Assembly (NCBI RefSeq): GCF_009208555.1
Contig: NZ_WFLI01000002.1
Location: forward strand, 186,001-250,000
Direction of reading: 5' to 3'
Source: Janthinobacterium violaceinigrum
GTDB taxonomy: Bacteria > Pseudomonadota > Gammaproteobacteria > Burkholderiales > Burkholderiaceae_D
DNA: 64,000 nt
Shown: positions 9,161 to 17,355 of the stretch, in pieces
Position numbering within the stretch: position 1 is the first letter of the stretch
Layout of the letters: the number at the start of each line of letters is the position of its first letter
Program-made: the position numbers and the translations under genes
The notes under the pieces: generated by a model
Told to the model about the DNA's origin: nothing
Databases searched by the model: none
The model's input: only the letters and a program-made list of their open reading frames with translations

Positions 9161-10119
9161 TGTTGAGCAAGCCGTTCCTGACCCTGAAGATCGACGTCGA
9201 TACCTATCGCGGCACCCGCGAAGGCATGGGCAATCTGGTGCGCATGCTGGCCGCGCACCAGGCCAAGGCCACCTTTCTGTTCTCGCTGGGCCCCGACCAC
9301 ACGGGGTGGGCCTTGCGGCGCGCCTTGAAGCCCGGTTTTTTCAGCAAGGTGTCGCGCACTTCGGTGGTCGAGCACTATGGCTTGAAAACATTGATGTACG
9401 GCACCCTGTTGCCGGGACCCGATATCGGCAAGCTCTGCGCGGCGCAAATGCGCGCCGTGCGCGATGCCGGTTTCGAGTGCGGCATCCACACCTGGGATCA
9501 CACCCTGTGGCAAGACAATGTGGCCAGGCGCAACGCTGCCTGGACCATCAACATGATGCGCAAGGCCGCCAACCGCTACGAGCAGGTGTTTGGCGTGGCG
9601 CCGCACACGCACGGCGCGGCCGGCTGGCAAATGAATGTCAGCGCCTTTGTCGAGCACGACACGGCCGGCTACCGCTTTGCCTCCGATGGCCGCGCCATGC
9701 TCGACGCGCGCGGCGCCATGCTGCATCCGACGAATGGCCCGCACCGCGTGCGCAATGGCAACACGATACTCAACTGCGTGCAATTGCCCACCACCCTGCC
9801 CACCCTCGATGAGCTGCTGGGCTGCGAAATCGACGGCAAACTGATCACGACCGGCAATGTCGCCGCGCATATCCTGTCGCTGACGGCGGAAAACCCGCGC
9901 GATCACGTATATACCTTGCATGCGGAACTTGAAGGACAGAAACTCGCCCCCATTTTCGAACAACTGCTGGCTGGCTGGAAAGCCCAGGGCTACCAGTTTG
10001 CAGCGATGGGCGATTATTATGAAAAGATAAAAGATACGGATTTGCCCGTTTGCCCCGTTACCTGGGATGAGTTGCCTGGGCGTTCCGGACGCCTGATTGT
10101 GCAGGGCAAAGCGGCTTGA
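9160..10119 (+). CDS. arnD: 4-deoxy-4-formamido-L-arabinose-phosphoundecaprenol deformylase
   Basis: A 319-residue NodB-fold polysaccharide deacetylase that removes the formyl group from undecaprenyl-phosphate-Ara4FN, making the pathway irreversible. The metal-binding DVDT (residue 10 region) and HTWDH (HxxxDH) motifs are present, with THGAAGWQ as a third family block. The ATG shares one base with the previous stop. No arnE/arnF flippase genes follow; the next gene is a peroxiredoxin 75 bases downstream, so the cluster ends here. Confidence 0.92.
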   Translation: MLSKPFLTLKIDVDTYRGTREGMGNLVRMLAAHQAKATFLFSLGPDHTGWALRRALKPGFFSKVSRTSVVEHYGLKTLMYGTLLPGPDIGKLCAAQMRAVRDAGFECGIHTWDHTLWQDNVARRNAAWTINMMRKAANRYEQVFGVAPHTHGAAGWQMNVSAFVEHDTAGYRFASDGRAMLDARGAMLHPTNGPHRVRNGNTILNCVQLPTTLPTLDELLGCEIDGKLITTGNVAAHILSLTAENPRDHVYTLHAELEGQKLAPIFEQLLAGWKAQGYQFAAMGDYYEKIKDTDLPVCPVTWDELPGRSGRLIVQGKAA

Positions 10120-10194
10120 ATGCTGTATTGTTGCACCTGGATGCGTTGCCAGATAAAAAAACAGCGCTGATGATCACCGTTCAGGAGAGAACCT

Positions 10195-10665
10195 GTGGCT
10201 GATAGCCAATCCCTCGTTAGCATACCCGACTTTAGCGCCGCCATGACCAGCGGCAAGACCTTTCAATTGCTGGGCCGCCCGGCCAAAGCCACGGTGCTGT
10301 TTTTCTATCCGAAGGACAACACTCCTGGTTGCACCACTGAAAACATCGCCTTCCGTGACGCCTATCCGCAATTTACCGCCGCCGGCGTGGAAATCTACGG
10401 CATCAGCCGCGATTCCCTGCGCTCGCACGAAAGCTTCAAAGCCAAGCTGGACCTGCCGTTCGAGCTCATTTCCGACCCGGACGAAGCCGTTTGCCTGCTG
10501 TTTAACGTCATGAAGATGAAACAGATGTACGGCAAGACGGTCCGCGGCGTCGAACGCAGCACGTTTGTGATTGACGCCCAGGGCCGATTGGTGAAAGAAT
10601 GGAGAGGCGTGAAGGTCGCAACTCACGTGGAAGAAGTGCTGGAATTCGTGGCGCGTCTGAATTGA
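10195..10665 (+). CDS. bcp: Bcp/PrxQ-type peroxiredoxin
   Basis: A 156-residue thioredoxin-fold peroxidase that reduces hydroperoxides in the cytoplasm. The peroxidatic cysteine is C46 in NTPGCTTE with the conserved Thr and the later Arg in GVERSTFVID. The resolving cysteine found five residues on in E. coli Bcp is replaced by isoleucine, and the alternative Cys in the helix near residue 82 is Lys; the only other cysteine is C100. It may act as a 1-Cys enzyme or use C100. The GTG start has AGGAGA upstream. It is a frequent neighbour of the arn/phoH genes in Burkholderiales. Confidence 0.92.
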   Translation: MADSQSLVSIPDFSAAMTSGKTFQLLGRPAKATVLFFYPKDNTPGCTTENIAFRDAYPQFTAAGVEIYGISRDSLRSHESFKAKLDLPFELISDPDEAVCLLFNVMKMKQMYGKTVRGVERSTFVIDAQGRLVKEWRGVKVATHVEEVLEFVARLN

Positions 10666-10954
10666 TCGGCTTTTTTGATCACATGCGCGTTGCCGGCTTA
10701 CAGCGAGCTTAGTTCAACCGCAGTCCAGTTCACGGTACCTATCGCCATTTTGAGTCAACGAAGCGCCTCCACCCACTCCGCCAGGCGGGCCTGCAGCCCG
10801 CCGATGGCGTCCATGACCGGCCATGCTGCCGGCCTTCCGGCAGTTTCTCGTCCTGTAGCATTGTTGTTCCCCCGCATCCACCCCATGAGAAGTGCCGCCA
10901 GAAGCTGGCTGCCCATGGGCGATTCATTCCAGAAATTTTTTGATTGAGATCCTG
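10666..10954. other. Intergenic region bcp / phoH
   Basis: These 289 bases hold no gene I can support. Short ORFs on both strands lack family features. A T-run directly follows the bcp stop but without a clear stem. The phoH promoter must lie here; I see no strong hexamer pair. Confidence 0.35.
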
Positions 10955-12754
10955 ATGCCACTGCCAAAATTACCGAGCAAGCCAGCCACCATCCTGGCCA
11001 CCCAAGATTACCCAACCGCAGGCGCAGCGCGCCCGGCCACCAAAACCCCGGCAGCCAAGAAAGTGGCTGCACCGATTATTGAAGCGGCGATCGCCGAAGT
11101 TGCCAAGCCGGTCCGCAATGCGGCCACGAAGATCAAGCAAGTGGCGGCCCTGATGGTCGCCAAGCCAGCGCCGGCTGCGGCCCCCCCCGCTGCCGCGCCT
11201 GCTGCCCCTGCAAAAGCCTCGCCGGCCGCAAAAGGCAAGGTCACGCCGATCAAGTCCGTCAAGCAGGCCGAGCAGCCGCATCCGGCCAAGCACAAGGCCG
11301 TGGAAGTGCAGCTCAAGTCGTCCGCCAGCCGCGCCGCCGACCAGCGCGGCATCAGCAAGCTGTTCGTGCTCGACACCAACGTGCTGATGCACGATCCATC
11401 GTCGCTGTTCCGCTTCGAGGAACACGATGTGTACCTGCCGATGATGACCCTGGAGGAGCTGGACAACCATAAGAAGGGCATGACGGAAGTGGCGCGCAAT
11501 GCACGCCAGGTCTCGCGTACCCTCGATGCCCTGATCAGCAATACGGATGACGACGCCATCGAGCATGGCATCCCGCTGTCCAAGCTGGGCAACAAGGATG
11601 CCAAGGGCCGCTTGTTCTTCCAGACCCGCCTGCAAAGCGCCGACCTGCCGGCTGGCTTGCCAGTTGGCAAGGCCGACAACCAGATCCTGGCCGTCGTGCG
11701 CTCGCTCGAGTCGGAACAGGATGGCCGCCCCGTCGTGCTGGTGTCGAAGGACATCAACATGCGCATCAAGGCGCGCGCCCTGGGCTTGCCGGCCGAAGAC
11801 TACTTCAACGACCATGTGCTGGAAGACACGGACTTGCTGTACTCGGGCATCGTGCAATTGCCGGACGATTTCTGGAACAAGCATGGCAAGGACATGGAAT
11901 CGTGGCAGGAAAGCAAGAACGGCTACAGCTCCACGTTCTACCGCGTGACGGGACCGTTCATTCCATCGTTGCTGGTCAACCAGTTCATCTACCTGGAACC
12001 GAAAAACGGCGAAACGCCGTTCTACGGCCAGGTAAAGCAGATCAACGGCAAGACGGCCGTGCTGCAAACCCTGCGCGACTTCAGCCACACGAAGAACAAT
12101 GTGTGGGGCGTGACGGCGCGCAACCGCGAGCAGAACTTCGCGCTGAACCTGCTGATGAACCCGGAATGCGACTTCGTCACCCTGCTGGGTCAGGCCGGTA
12201 CCGGCAAGACCCTGCTGGCCCTGGCCGCGGGCCTGGCGCAAGTGCTGGAAACCAAGCTCTACAATGAAATCATCGTGACCCGCGTCACGGTGCCCGTCGG
12301 CGAAGACATCGGTTTCCTGCCAGGCACGGAAGAAGAAAAAATGTCGCCATGGATGGGGGCCTTCGACGACAACCTGGAAGTGCTGAACAAGTCCGACTCC
12401 GATGGCGGCGAATGGGGCCGTGCGGCAACGCAAGACCTGATCCGCTCGCGCATCAAGATCAAGTCGCTCAACTTCATGCGCGGCCGCACCTTCGTCAACA
12501 AGTTCCTGATCATCGACGAAGCGCAAAACCTGACGCCGAAACAGGTCAAGACCCTGGTCACGCGCGCCGGTCCCGGCACGAAGATCCTGTGCCTGGGCAA
12601 CATCGCCCAGATCGACACGCCGTACCTGACGGAAGGCTCGAGCGGCCTGACCTACGTGGTCGACCGCTTCAAGGGCTGGACCCACAGCGGCCACGTCACC
12701 CTGGCCCGCGGCGAGCGTTCGCGCCTGGCCGACCACGCCAGCGAAGTGCTGTAA
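10955..12754 (+). CDS. PhoH-family ATPase with N-terminal PIN domain
   Basis: A 599-residue cytoplasmic protein of the PhoH2 (YlaK-like) class that couples a PIN ribonuclease to an RNA-helicase-like ATPase. Residues 1-115 are a low-complexity Ala/Pro/Lys-rich extension. The PIN domain (about 135-275) has LDTNVLMHDP and LEELDNHKKG with acidic residues expected to bind metal. The PhoH ATPase (about 385-599) has Walker A GQAGTGKTLL near 411 and Walker B LIIDEAQNLTP near 517. An upstream in-frame start at 10892 would add 21 residues with no family match. A strong terminator follows at 12790. Confidence 0.92.
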   Translation: MPLPKLPSKPATILATQDYPTAGAARPATKTPAAKKVAAPIIEAAIAEVAKPVRNAATKIKQVAALMVAKPAPAAAPPAAAPAAPAKASPAAKGKVTPIKSVKQAEQPHPAKHKAVEVQLKSSASRAADQRGISKLFVLDTNVLMHDPSSLFRFEEHDVYLPMMTLEELDNHKKGMTEVARNARQVSRTLDALISNTDDDAIEHGIPLSKLGNKDAKGRLFFQTRLQSADLPAGLPVGKADNQILAVVRSLESEQDGRPVVLVSKDINMRIKARALGLPAEDYFNDHVLEDTDLLYSGIVQLPDDFWNKHGKDMESWQESKNGYSSTFYRVTGPFIPSLLVNQFIYLEPKNGETPFYGQVKQINGKTAVLQTLRDFSHTKNNVWGVTARNREQNFALNLLMNPECDFVTLLGQAGTGKTLLALAAGLAQVLETKLYNEIIVTRVTVPVGEDIGFLPGTEEEKMSPWMGAFDDNLEVLNKSDSDGGEWGRAATQDLIRSRIKIKSLNFMRGRTFVNKFLIIDEAQNLTPKQVKTLVTRAGPGTKILCLGNIAQIDTPYLTEGSSGLTYVVDRFKGWTHSGHVTLARGERSRLADHASEVL

Positions 12755-12789
12755 GTTGTAACGGGCGGCACCAGCCGCTTCAGTCATTG

Positions 12790-12827
12790 AAAAGCCCCGG
12801 CCGCAGCGATGCGGACGGGGCTTTTTT
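12790..12827 (+). terminator. Rho-independent terminator after phoH
   Basis: The stem AAAAGCCCCG / CGGGGCTTTT encloses a 16-base loop and runs into six to seven T residues, a standard intrinsic terminator 35 bases after the phoH stop. Confidence 0.9.
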
Positions 12828-12893
12828 CATGTGCGCGAGTTTTCCCCGCGGCATGGTCTAATACCGCTCCTTTCTTTCAGGACACCGTATCCG

Positions 12894-13568
12894 ATGCATC
12901 CCGCCCTCCAGTTGCTGTTCTGCCTAGTCCTCTTCATGGTCATCCACATTTCCGTCATGGCCGCGTGCGCCCGCGCCTTTGGCATCAGCGTGCGCACGGT
13001 CAGCTATGGCGTGGGGCCAACGCTGCTGGCGGTGGGGAAAGTCCAGCTCAAGCTGCTGCCGCTGGCCGGCAATGTGGCACTGAAAGATACGCGCGAAGAA
13101 ACCTTGTATGACGACGATCCCTGTCTTGACGCCTACAACTTCCAGCCCCTGTGGAAGCAGGTGCTGCTGCCGCTGAGCGGCGTGGCCGTGCTGCTGGCCC
13201 TGGCGCTGGGCATCCTGGGAATGCAGGGCTGGAACAGCTTTACGGCAGCGTTCGGCCAGATCGTGCATGGGGCGCTGGCGCCCATGAGCACGGCACAGGA
13301 ACTGCTGGGCGAAGGTGATGCGTTTGCCCGTACCCACGGCTTTGCCGCGGTATTCGCCCTGCTGTCGCTCAAACTGTGTGCGTTCAACCTGCTGCCGTTT
13401 GCCGGCCTGAATGGCGGCCAGGCGCTGCTGGCCATCGCCCGCGGCGGCCAGCCGTACGTGGCGTGGGAAGAGTCCGTGACGAAGTGGCTTTTGCTGCCGG
13501 GGCTGGCGATCTTGCTGGCGTGGCTGGTGGCGTTCGGCTGGTATGGTTTGAAAGCAATGGCAGCCTGA
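12894..13568 (+). CDS. M50 (site-2 protease)-like membrane protein, active site degenerate
   Basis: A 224-residue membrane protein laid out like small site-2 proteases: TM1 at the N-terminus, a segment SYGVGPTLL, LLPLAGNVALKD resembling the PDZ-less RseP/SpoIVFB loop, then TMs and NLLPFAGLNGG near residue 167. The zinc motif HExxH is represented only by HISVM in TM1, and the usual NxxPxxxLDGG has Asn in place of the metal-binding Asp. It therefore looks catalytically dead while keeping the fold. The ATG at 12894 is chosen because upstream sequence (12831 start) is not hydrophobic or family-like. Function unknown. Confidence 0.7.
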   Translation: MHPALQLLFCLVLFMVIHISVMAACARAFGISVRTVSYGVGPTLLAVGKVQLKLLPLAGNVALKDTREETLYDDDPCLDAYNFQPLWKQVLLPLSGVAVLLALALGILGMQGWNSFTAAFGQIVHGALAPMSTAQELLGEGDAFARTHGFAAVFALLSLKLCAFNLLPFAGLNGGQALLAIARGGQPYVAWEESVTKWLLLPGLAILLAWLVAFGWYGLKAMAA

Positions 13569-13588
13569 TTGCCACCGCGCAACCAGTA

Positions 13589-13617
13589 CCTGCCGGCAGC
13601 ATGCGCTGACCGGCAGG
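13589..13617. terminator. Hairpin between convergent genes
   Basis: CCTGCCGG / CCGGCAGG forms an eight-base stem between the M50-like and serine hydrolase genes. No T-tract on either side, so termination is only possible, not shown. Confidence 0.35.
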
Positions 13618-13635
13618 CTGGAGTGCAAAAGACGC

Positions 13636-15318
13636 TTAATTCACCCGCTTGGCCGGCATGTCCTGCCCTTCCTGGCGCAGTACCAGTTGCTCGGTCTTGC
13701 CGTCGGCACCCTTGCTGAAACGCACTTCCGCATCGACTTCGTTCGAGAAGAAGGCCATCTCGCTCATGGGCAGCATGGACAGCTTGCGGAAACCCGTTAC
13801 CTGGGCAAAGAACTTGTCGCCTTCGCGCGTCACTTCCAGGTACACCTCGGGCGCCAGCGCATAGCGGCCCACGTAGGCGTCGAATTGCGCGGGCGTCATG
13901 GCAACCACGGCCCGGGCCGGCTTGACGGCGCTGGCCCGCTCATGCACGGACTTCGACTCGCCGCCATCGTTGAGGATCAGCTGGGCTTCGCCTTTCGGCC
14001 CCCGCTCGAACTCGGCAGTGGTGAGCGTGTTTTCAATCAGAAAACCATTGGGCGAGTAGGCCAGCATGCGCTGCGCCGGGCGTCCTGTGCGCTGCAGCAG
14101 CAAGGTGCCCTCGAAGTTGCGGATCGTGTAGCCGGCCTTGTCATTGATGGCGTACACGCCCGCATATGCATCGAGGATGGCGGGCTTGAGCGTGATGACC
14201 TTGATCTCCGGATAAGGCCGGCCCACGGCGATGGCGGCCGCCTTGCGGGCCACCACGTCCGGATCGACCAGGCCCGTGTCCGAGTTTTCCAGCACGGCCA
14301 CGTAGACTTTTTCCTTCGGCAAGCGCATCGCATACGTGGCAAACCCATTGATGCCGCCGCTATGGTGGATGACGGGGGTGTTTTGCCAGGTGCCCACCTT
14401 CCAGCCCAGGCCGTTACGGGTCGCCTTGTCATCGTTCAGCCTGGCCGGCGTGAACGCCAGCTGCCAAGTGGCGGCCTTGAGCAGCTTGCCATCCGAAATG
14501 GCCGCATCCCAGCGCGCTAGGTCGTCCACGGTGGAAACGAGGGCGCCGGCCGCATACGGCTGCGTCATGCTCAGGTGCAAGTTCGGCACATAGGCCTCGC
14601 CCGAACGGCTATGCCCGGCCGCGCGCGTGGCAGGCTGGCGCTCGTGGCCTTCATAGGCCGTATCGTTCATGCCCAGCGGCACGAAGATCTGCTGTTCCAC
14701 AAACGTGGCATACGGCTGGCCCGACGCTTTTTCAATGATCGCGCCCAGCAGGAAATAGCCCGAGCTGCTGTAATTCCACCGCGTGCCCGGTTCAAAGTCG
14801 GGCGGATCGTTCTTGAAGAAGTCGATCATCTGCGCCACGCTCAAGTCTTTCGTGCTGTTGGGCACGAATTCCGGCTTGCGCGTGTAATCGTGGATGCCGG
14901 ACGTGTGCGCGAGCAGCTGCCCGATCGTGATTTTCTTGCCGTGGGTCGGGTAATCCGGCAGGTATGTCGTGATGTCATCGGTGATGGCCAGCTTGCCCTG
15001 GTCGGCCAGCAGCAGGATGGCGACGGCCGTGAATTGCTTGGAAATCGACCCCAGGCGCAACGTCATGTCCGGCGTCAGGGGCGTGCCTTCCTGCACGCTG
15101 GCCAGGCCATACGCCTTGCGCAGCAGCGGCTGGCCATCCTTGACGACGATGACGATGGCGCCGGGATCGCCAGCCTTGTAATACGGCGCGATGCTAGCGT
15201 CGATTTGCGCGGCCAGCGCTTGCTGCTGCTGGCTCAGGGGCGCCGGCTGGCCGGCCCAGCCGGCAGGCGCTTGCAACAGGATCAGGGTGGCGAGACAGAT
15301 GCTGGAAACTTTAAACAT
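13636..15318 (-). CDS. Secreted serine hydrolase, beta-lactamase/S12 family
   Basis: A 560-residue periplasmic penicillin-binding-protein-like hydrolase (S12, AmpC/EstB fold). The N-terminus MFKVSSICLATLILLQ with AGWAG is a signal peptide. The nucleophile motif SISK (SxxK) lies in LGSISKQFTA, the second motif is YSS (usually YxN) in WNYSSSGYF, and HSGG takes the place of KTG. Residues beyond about 350 form two beta-rich C-terminal domains (DUF3471-like, each starting AYAGVY / AYVGRY). A GTG at 15331-15333 would add five residues; I prefer the ATG that opens the signal peptide. Substrate is unknown; true beta-lactamase activity is not implied. Confidence 0.86.
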   Translation of the reverse strand: MFKVSSICLATLILLQAPAGWAGQPAPLSQQQQALAAQIDASIAPYYKAGDPGAIVIVVKDGQPLLRKAYGLASVQEGTPLTPDMTLRLGSISKQFTAVAILLLADQGKLAITDDITTYLPDYPTHGKKITIGQLLAHTSGIHDYTRKPEFVPNSTKDLSVAQMIDFFKNDPPDFEPGTRWNYSSSGYFLLGAIIEKASGQPYATFVEQQIFVPLGMNDTAYEGHERQPATRAAGHSRSGEAYVPNLHLSMTQPYAAGALVSTVDDLARWDAAISDGKLLKAATWQLAFTPARLNDDKATRNGLGWKVGTWQNTPVIHHSGGINGFATYAMRLPKEKVYVAVLENSDTGLVDPDVVARKAAAIAVGRPYPEIKVITLKPAILDAYAGVYAINDKAGYTIRNFEGTLLLQRTGRPAQRMLAYSPNGFLIENTLTTAEFERGPKGEAQLILNDGGESKSVHERASAVKPARAVVAMTPAQFDAYVGRYALAPEVYLEVTREGDKFFAQVTGFRKLSMLPMSEMAFFSNEVDAEVRFSKGADGKTEQLVLRQEGQDMPAKRVN

Positions 15319-15397
15319 GCAGATCACTTTCACAGGAAGGATAAACAGGCTTGGTCGCTCCCCTGGCGGCGGCTATCGGGATGGCGTATTTGCTTTA

Positions 15398-15409
15398 GGA
15401 AATATTTCC
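15398..15409. promoter_or_regulatory. 12-base palindrome in divergent promoter region
   Basis: GGAAATATTTCC is a perfect palindrome between the serine hydrolase and the YidD-type gene, within an AT-rich stretch. It could be an operator; no regulator is encoded next to it. Confidence 0.3.
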
Positions 15410-15514
15410 AAATCGCTCATTCAGCCTAACAGAGGCAACCTGAGCAATTCTATCCATTTGTCACATTGATAATTCATGCTGGCCCAGCGCTATGCATTTC
15501 GGCATAGCTGTCGT

Positions 15515-16036
15515 ATGCTCGAAGCATTGCCTGACGGCCATCGCAAAGGATGCATCATTCTCACGCTCGATACCTGCGGCAAGCACCTGGCCCTGTGGGC
15601 CATTCGCGCCTACCGGCGCTACCTGTCGCCATGGAAAGGTTTTTCCTGCGCCTACCGCGTGCTGACGGGGCGCGACAGCTGTTCCGCCTACGGCTACCGG
15701 GTCATCGCCCGCCATGGCTTGCGCACAGGTTTACCCTTGCTGCAACGGCGCCTGCGCGCCTGCGGAGAACGGCACCGCCAGCACCTGGCGCTGCCGCCAC
15801 CGGCACGCCGCAGTGCGCGCCGCCAGGCTCAGGCGGGGTACTGCGACTGCGACGTGCCCTTGCTCGACTGTGCCTGCGACTGCGCGGACGTGGCAAATGT
15901 GCTCAACTGCAGCTGGCCAGGCCGCAGCAAGCACCGGACGTGGTTCCGCAACGACTATGCAGCCAGTGCCGCATTGAAACGGCAGCAGGAAGAACACCGC
16001 AAGAAGCTGCGCCAAGGACGGGATGCCGGCCACTGA
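15515..16036 (+). CDS. yidD: YidD-domain protein with cysteine-rich C-terminal extension
   Basis: YidD proteins help YidC insert membrane proteins. The domain here (about residues 25-85) has IRAYRRYLSPW, a CAYRVLTGRDSCSAYGY segment in place of the usual CRFxPSCSxYA, and ARHGLRTGLPLLQRRL. The family is normally 70-90 residues; this one continues for about 90 more, including GYCDCDVPLLDCACDCADV, seven cysteines or acidic pairs that look like a metal site. The start is uncertain: ATG 15476 or 15515 are both in frame; neither has a clear Shine-Dalgarno. It is not next to rpmH/rnpA, so it is probably a paralogue of the housekeeping yidD. A terminator follows at 16176. Confidence 0.68.
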   Translation: MLEALPDGHRKGCIILTLDTCGKHLALWAIRAYRRYLSPWKGFSCAYRVLTGRDSCSAYGYRVIARHGLRTGLPLLQRRLRACGERHRQHLALPPPARRSARRQAQAGYCDCDVPLLDCACDCADVANVLNCSWPGRSKHRTWFRNDYAASAALKRQQEEHRKKLRQGRDAGH

Positions 16037-16062
16037 ATTCACACATTAACTTACAAATGAAA

Positions 16063-16083
16063 TATTCATTCATGAAATGAATA
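16063..16083. repeat. AT-rich inverted repeat
   Basis: TATTCATT and AATGAATA flank a five-base loop in the gap before the bestrophin gene. It may be an operator or a weak hairpin. The rest of 16037-16303 contains only the terminator at 16176 and short ORFs I do not accept. Confidence 0.35.
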
Positions 16084-16175
16084 AGACCCATTATCACTGT
16101 GAATTGGCCGGAAGCGGAACGGCGGCCTATACTCATGCCGTCTCCCCTACACTGCGTCCCATGCACACCCAGCTC

Positions 16176-16201
16176 AGCCCGCACACACTGCGGGCTTTTT
16201 G
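16176..16201 (+). terminator. Rho-independent terminator before bestrophin gene
   Basis: AGCCCGC / GCGGGCT stem with a seven-base loop followed by TTTTTG. It should end transcripts from the YidD-type gene and isolates the bestrophin gene. Confidence 0.82.
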
Positions 16202-16303
16202 TTCCCGGCACTTGCCACTCTGCCATTCCACACAATGGTTTTTCCATAACAAGAACAGGGCGCGGTTTCTCCCGCCACCCCAGCACCCGACAGGGAGCCC
16301 ATC

Positions 16304-17245
16304 ATGATCGTGCGCGAGCGTCCATCGGCGCTAAGGCTGTTCCTCGTGGTGCGCGGCTCCGTCCTGCCGCGCATCCGCACCACCCTCATCGTCAACACGC
16401 TGATCGCCACCCTCGTCACCTGGTGCCACGGCACCCTGTTCGACCACAAGGTCATCCTGACCACCATCCCGTTCACCCTGATCGGCTTGCCCCTGGCCAT
16501 CTTCCTGGGCTTTCGCAACACGGCCGCCTACGACCGCTACTGGGAAGCGCGCAAGCTGTGGGGCGAACTGGTGTTGCGCAGCCGAAATTTCTCGCGCCAG
16601 TGCCAGACCATGATACGCAGCGACACGCCGGCCCACGCCAGGCTGGGCCTGGACGATGTCCGCGTGCGCATGATTTACCGCACCATCGCCTTTTGCCACG
16701 CGCTGCGCCACCAGCTGCGCGACACGCGCGGGCCGGACGAATTGCAGCCGCTGCTGCGCCCGGTCGAATGGGAAGCCGCTTGCAAGGCCGCCAATCCGTC
16801 CGACTATCTGATGCTGCAGATGGGCCACGACCTGGCCGGCTGCATACAGCAGGGCCGTATCGACAGCATCCTCGCCACGCAGATCGATAACACGGTCTCG
16901 GCCATGGTGGCGGCGGGCGCCTCGTGCGAACGCATCCGCAGCACGCCGATTCCGTTCTCGTACTCGCTGCTGCTGCACCGCACGGCGTATCTGTACTGCT
17001 TCCTGCTGCCCTTCGGCCTGGTCGATTCGCTGGGATTCATGACGCCTTTCGTCGTCGCCATCGTCGCCTACACTTTCTTTGGCCTCGATGCGCTGGGCGA
17101 CGAGATCGAGGAACCGTTCGGCGAAGACGCCAACGACCTGCCCCTGTCGGCCATGTGCCGCGCCATCGAGATCAGCTTGCGCGAATCCGTGCAGGACGAC
17201 AACCTGCCGCCGCCCATGCAAGCACACGACTATCTGCTTCATTAA
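16304..17245 (+). CDS. Bestrophin-family (UPF0187) membrane channel protein
   Basis: A 313-residue bestrophin-like inner-membrane protein; bacterial members form pentameric ion channels (the Klebsiella homologue conducts sodium). Typical features: two N-terminal hydrophobic segments (about residues 30-75), the family core FRNTAAYDRYWEARKLWGEL near residue 70, a central helical region, two later TMs around 225-265, and the acidic GDEIEEPFGEDANDLP segment near the C-terminus. The ATG is preceded by GGGAG at a good distance. It appears monocistronic, bounded by a terminator upstream and the copZ promoter downstream. Confidence 0.92.
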   Translation: MIVRERPSALRLFLVVRGSVLPRIRTTLIVNTLIATLVTWCHGTLFDHKVILTTIPFTLIGLPLAIFLGFRNTAAYDRYWEARKLWGELVLRSRNFSRQCQTMIRSDTPAHARLGLDDVRVRMIYRTIAFCHALRHQLRDTRGPDELQPLLRPVEWEAACKAANPSDYLMLQMGHDLAGCIQQGRIDSILATQIDNTVSAMVAAGASCERIRSTPIPFSYSLLLHRTAYLYCFLLPFGLVDSLGFMTPFVVAIVAYTFFGLDALGDEIEEPFGEDANDLPLSAMCRAIEISLRESVQDDNLPPPMQAHDYLLH

Positions 17246-17292
17246 CGGCCTGCGCGATTGACGTGCGCGAAGAAACGCGATCCCGCTTCCGC

Positions 17293-17323
17293 TTGACCTT
17301 ACCACCGGGGCAAGGATTACAGT
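17293..17323 (+). promoter_or_regulatory. MerR/CueR-type promoter of copZ
   Basis: TTGACC (17293-17298) and TACAGT (17318-17323) are separated by 19 bases, the long spacer typical of MerR-family promoters. The spacer contains a CCTT-N11-AAGG dyad resembling CueR operators. CueR is encoded 1 kb away, so this is very likely a copper-induced promoter for copZ. Confidence 0.8.
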
Positions 17324-17355
17324 GGAAGCACTTAACCATTGAAGGAGTGCTTGCC

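Noticed and set aside
13636..15318. The serine hydrolase as a beta-lactamase resistance gene
   Set aside because: It has the S12 SxxK motif, but the second motif is YSS, it carries two extra C-terminal domains, and most such proteins are esterases or peptidases; resistance cannot be claimed.
16077..16307. Small ORF (76 codons) between the YidD-type and bestrophin genes
   Set aside because: It runs through a rho-independent terminator and the bestrophin ribosome site, and its translation has no family features.
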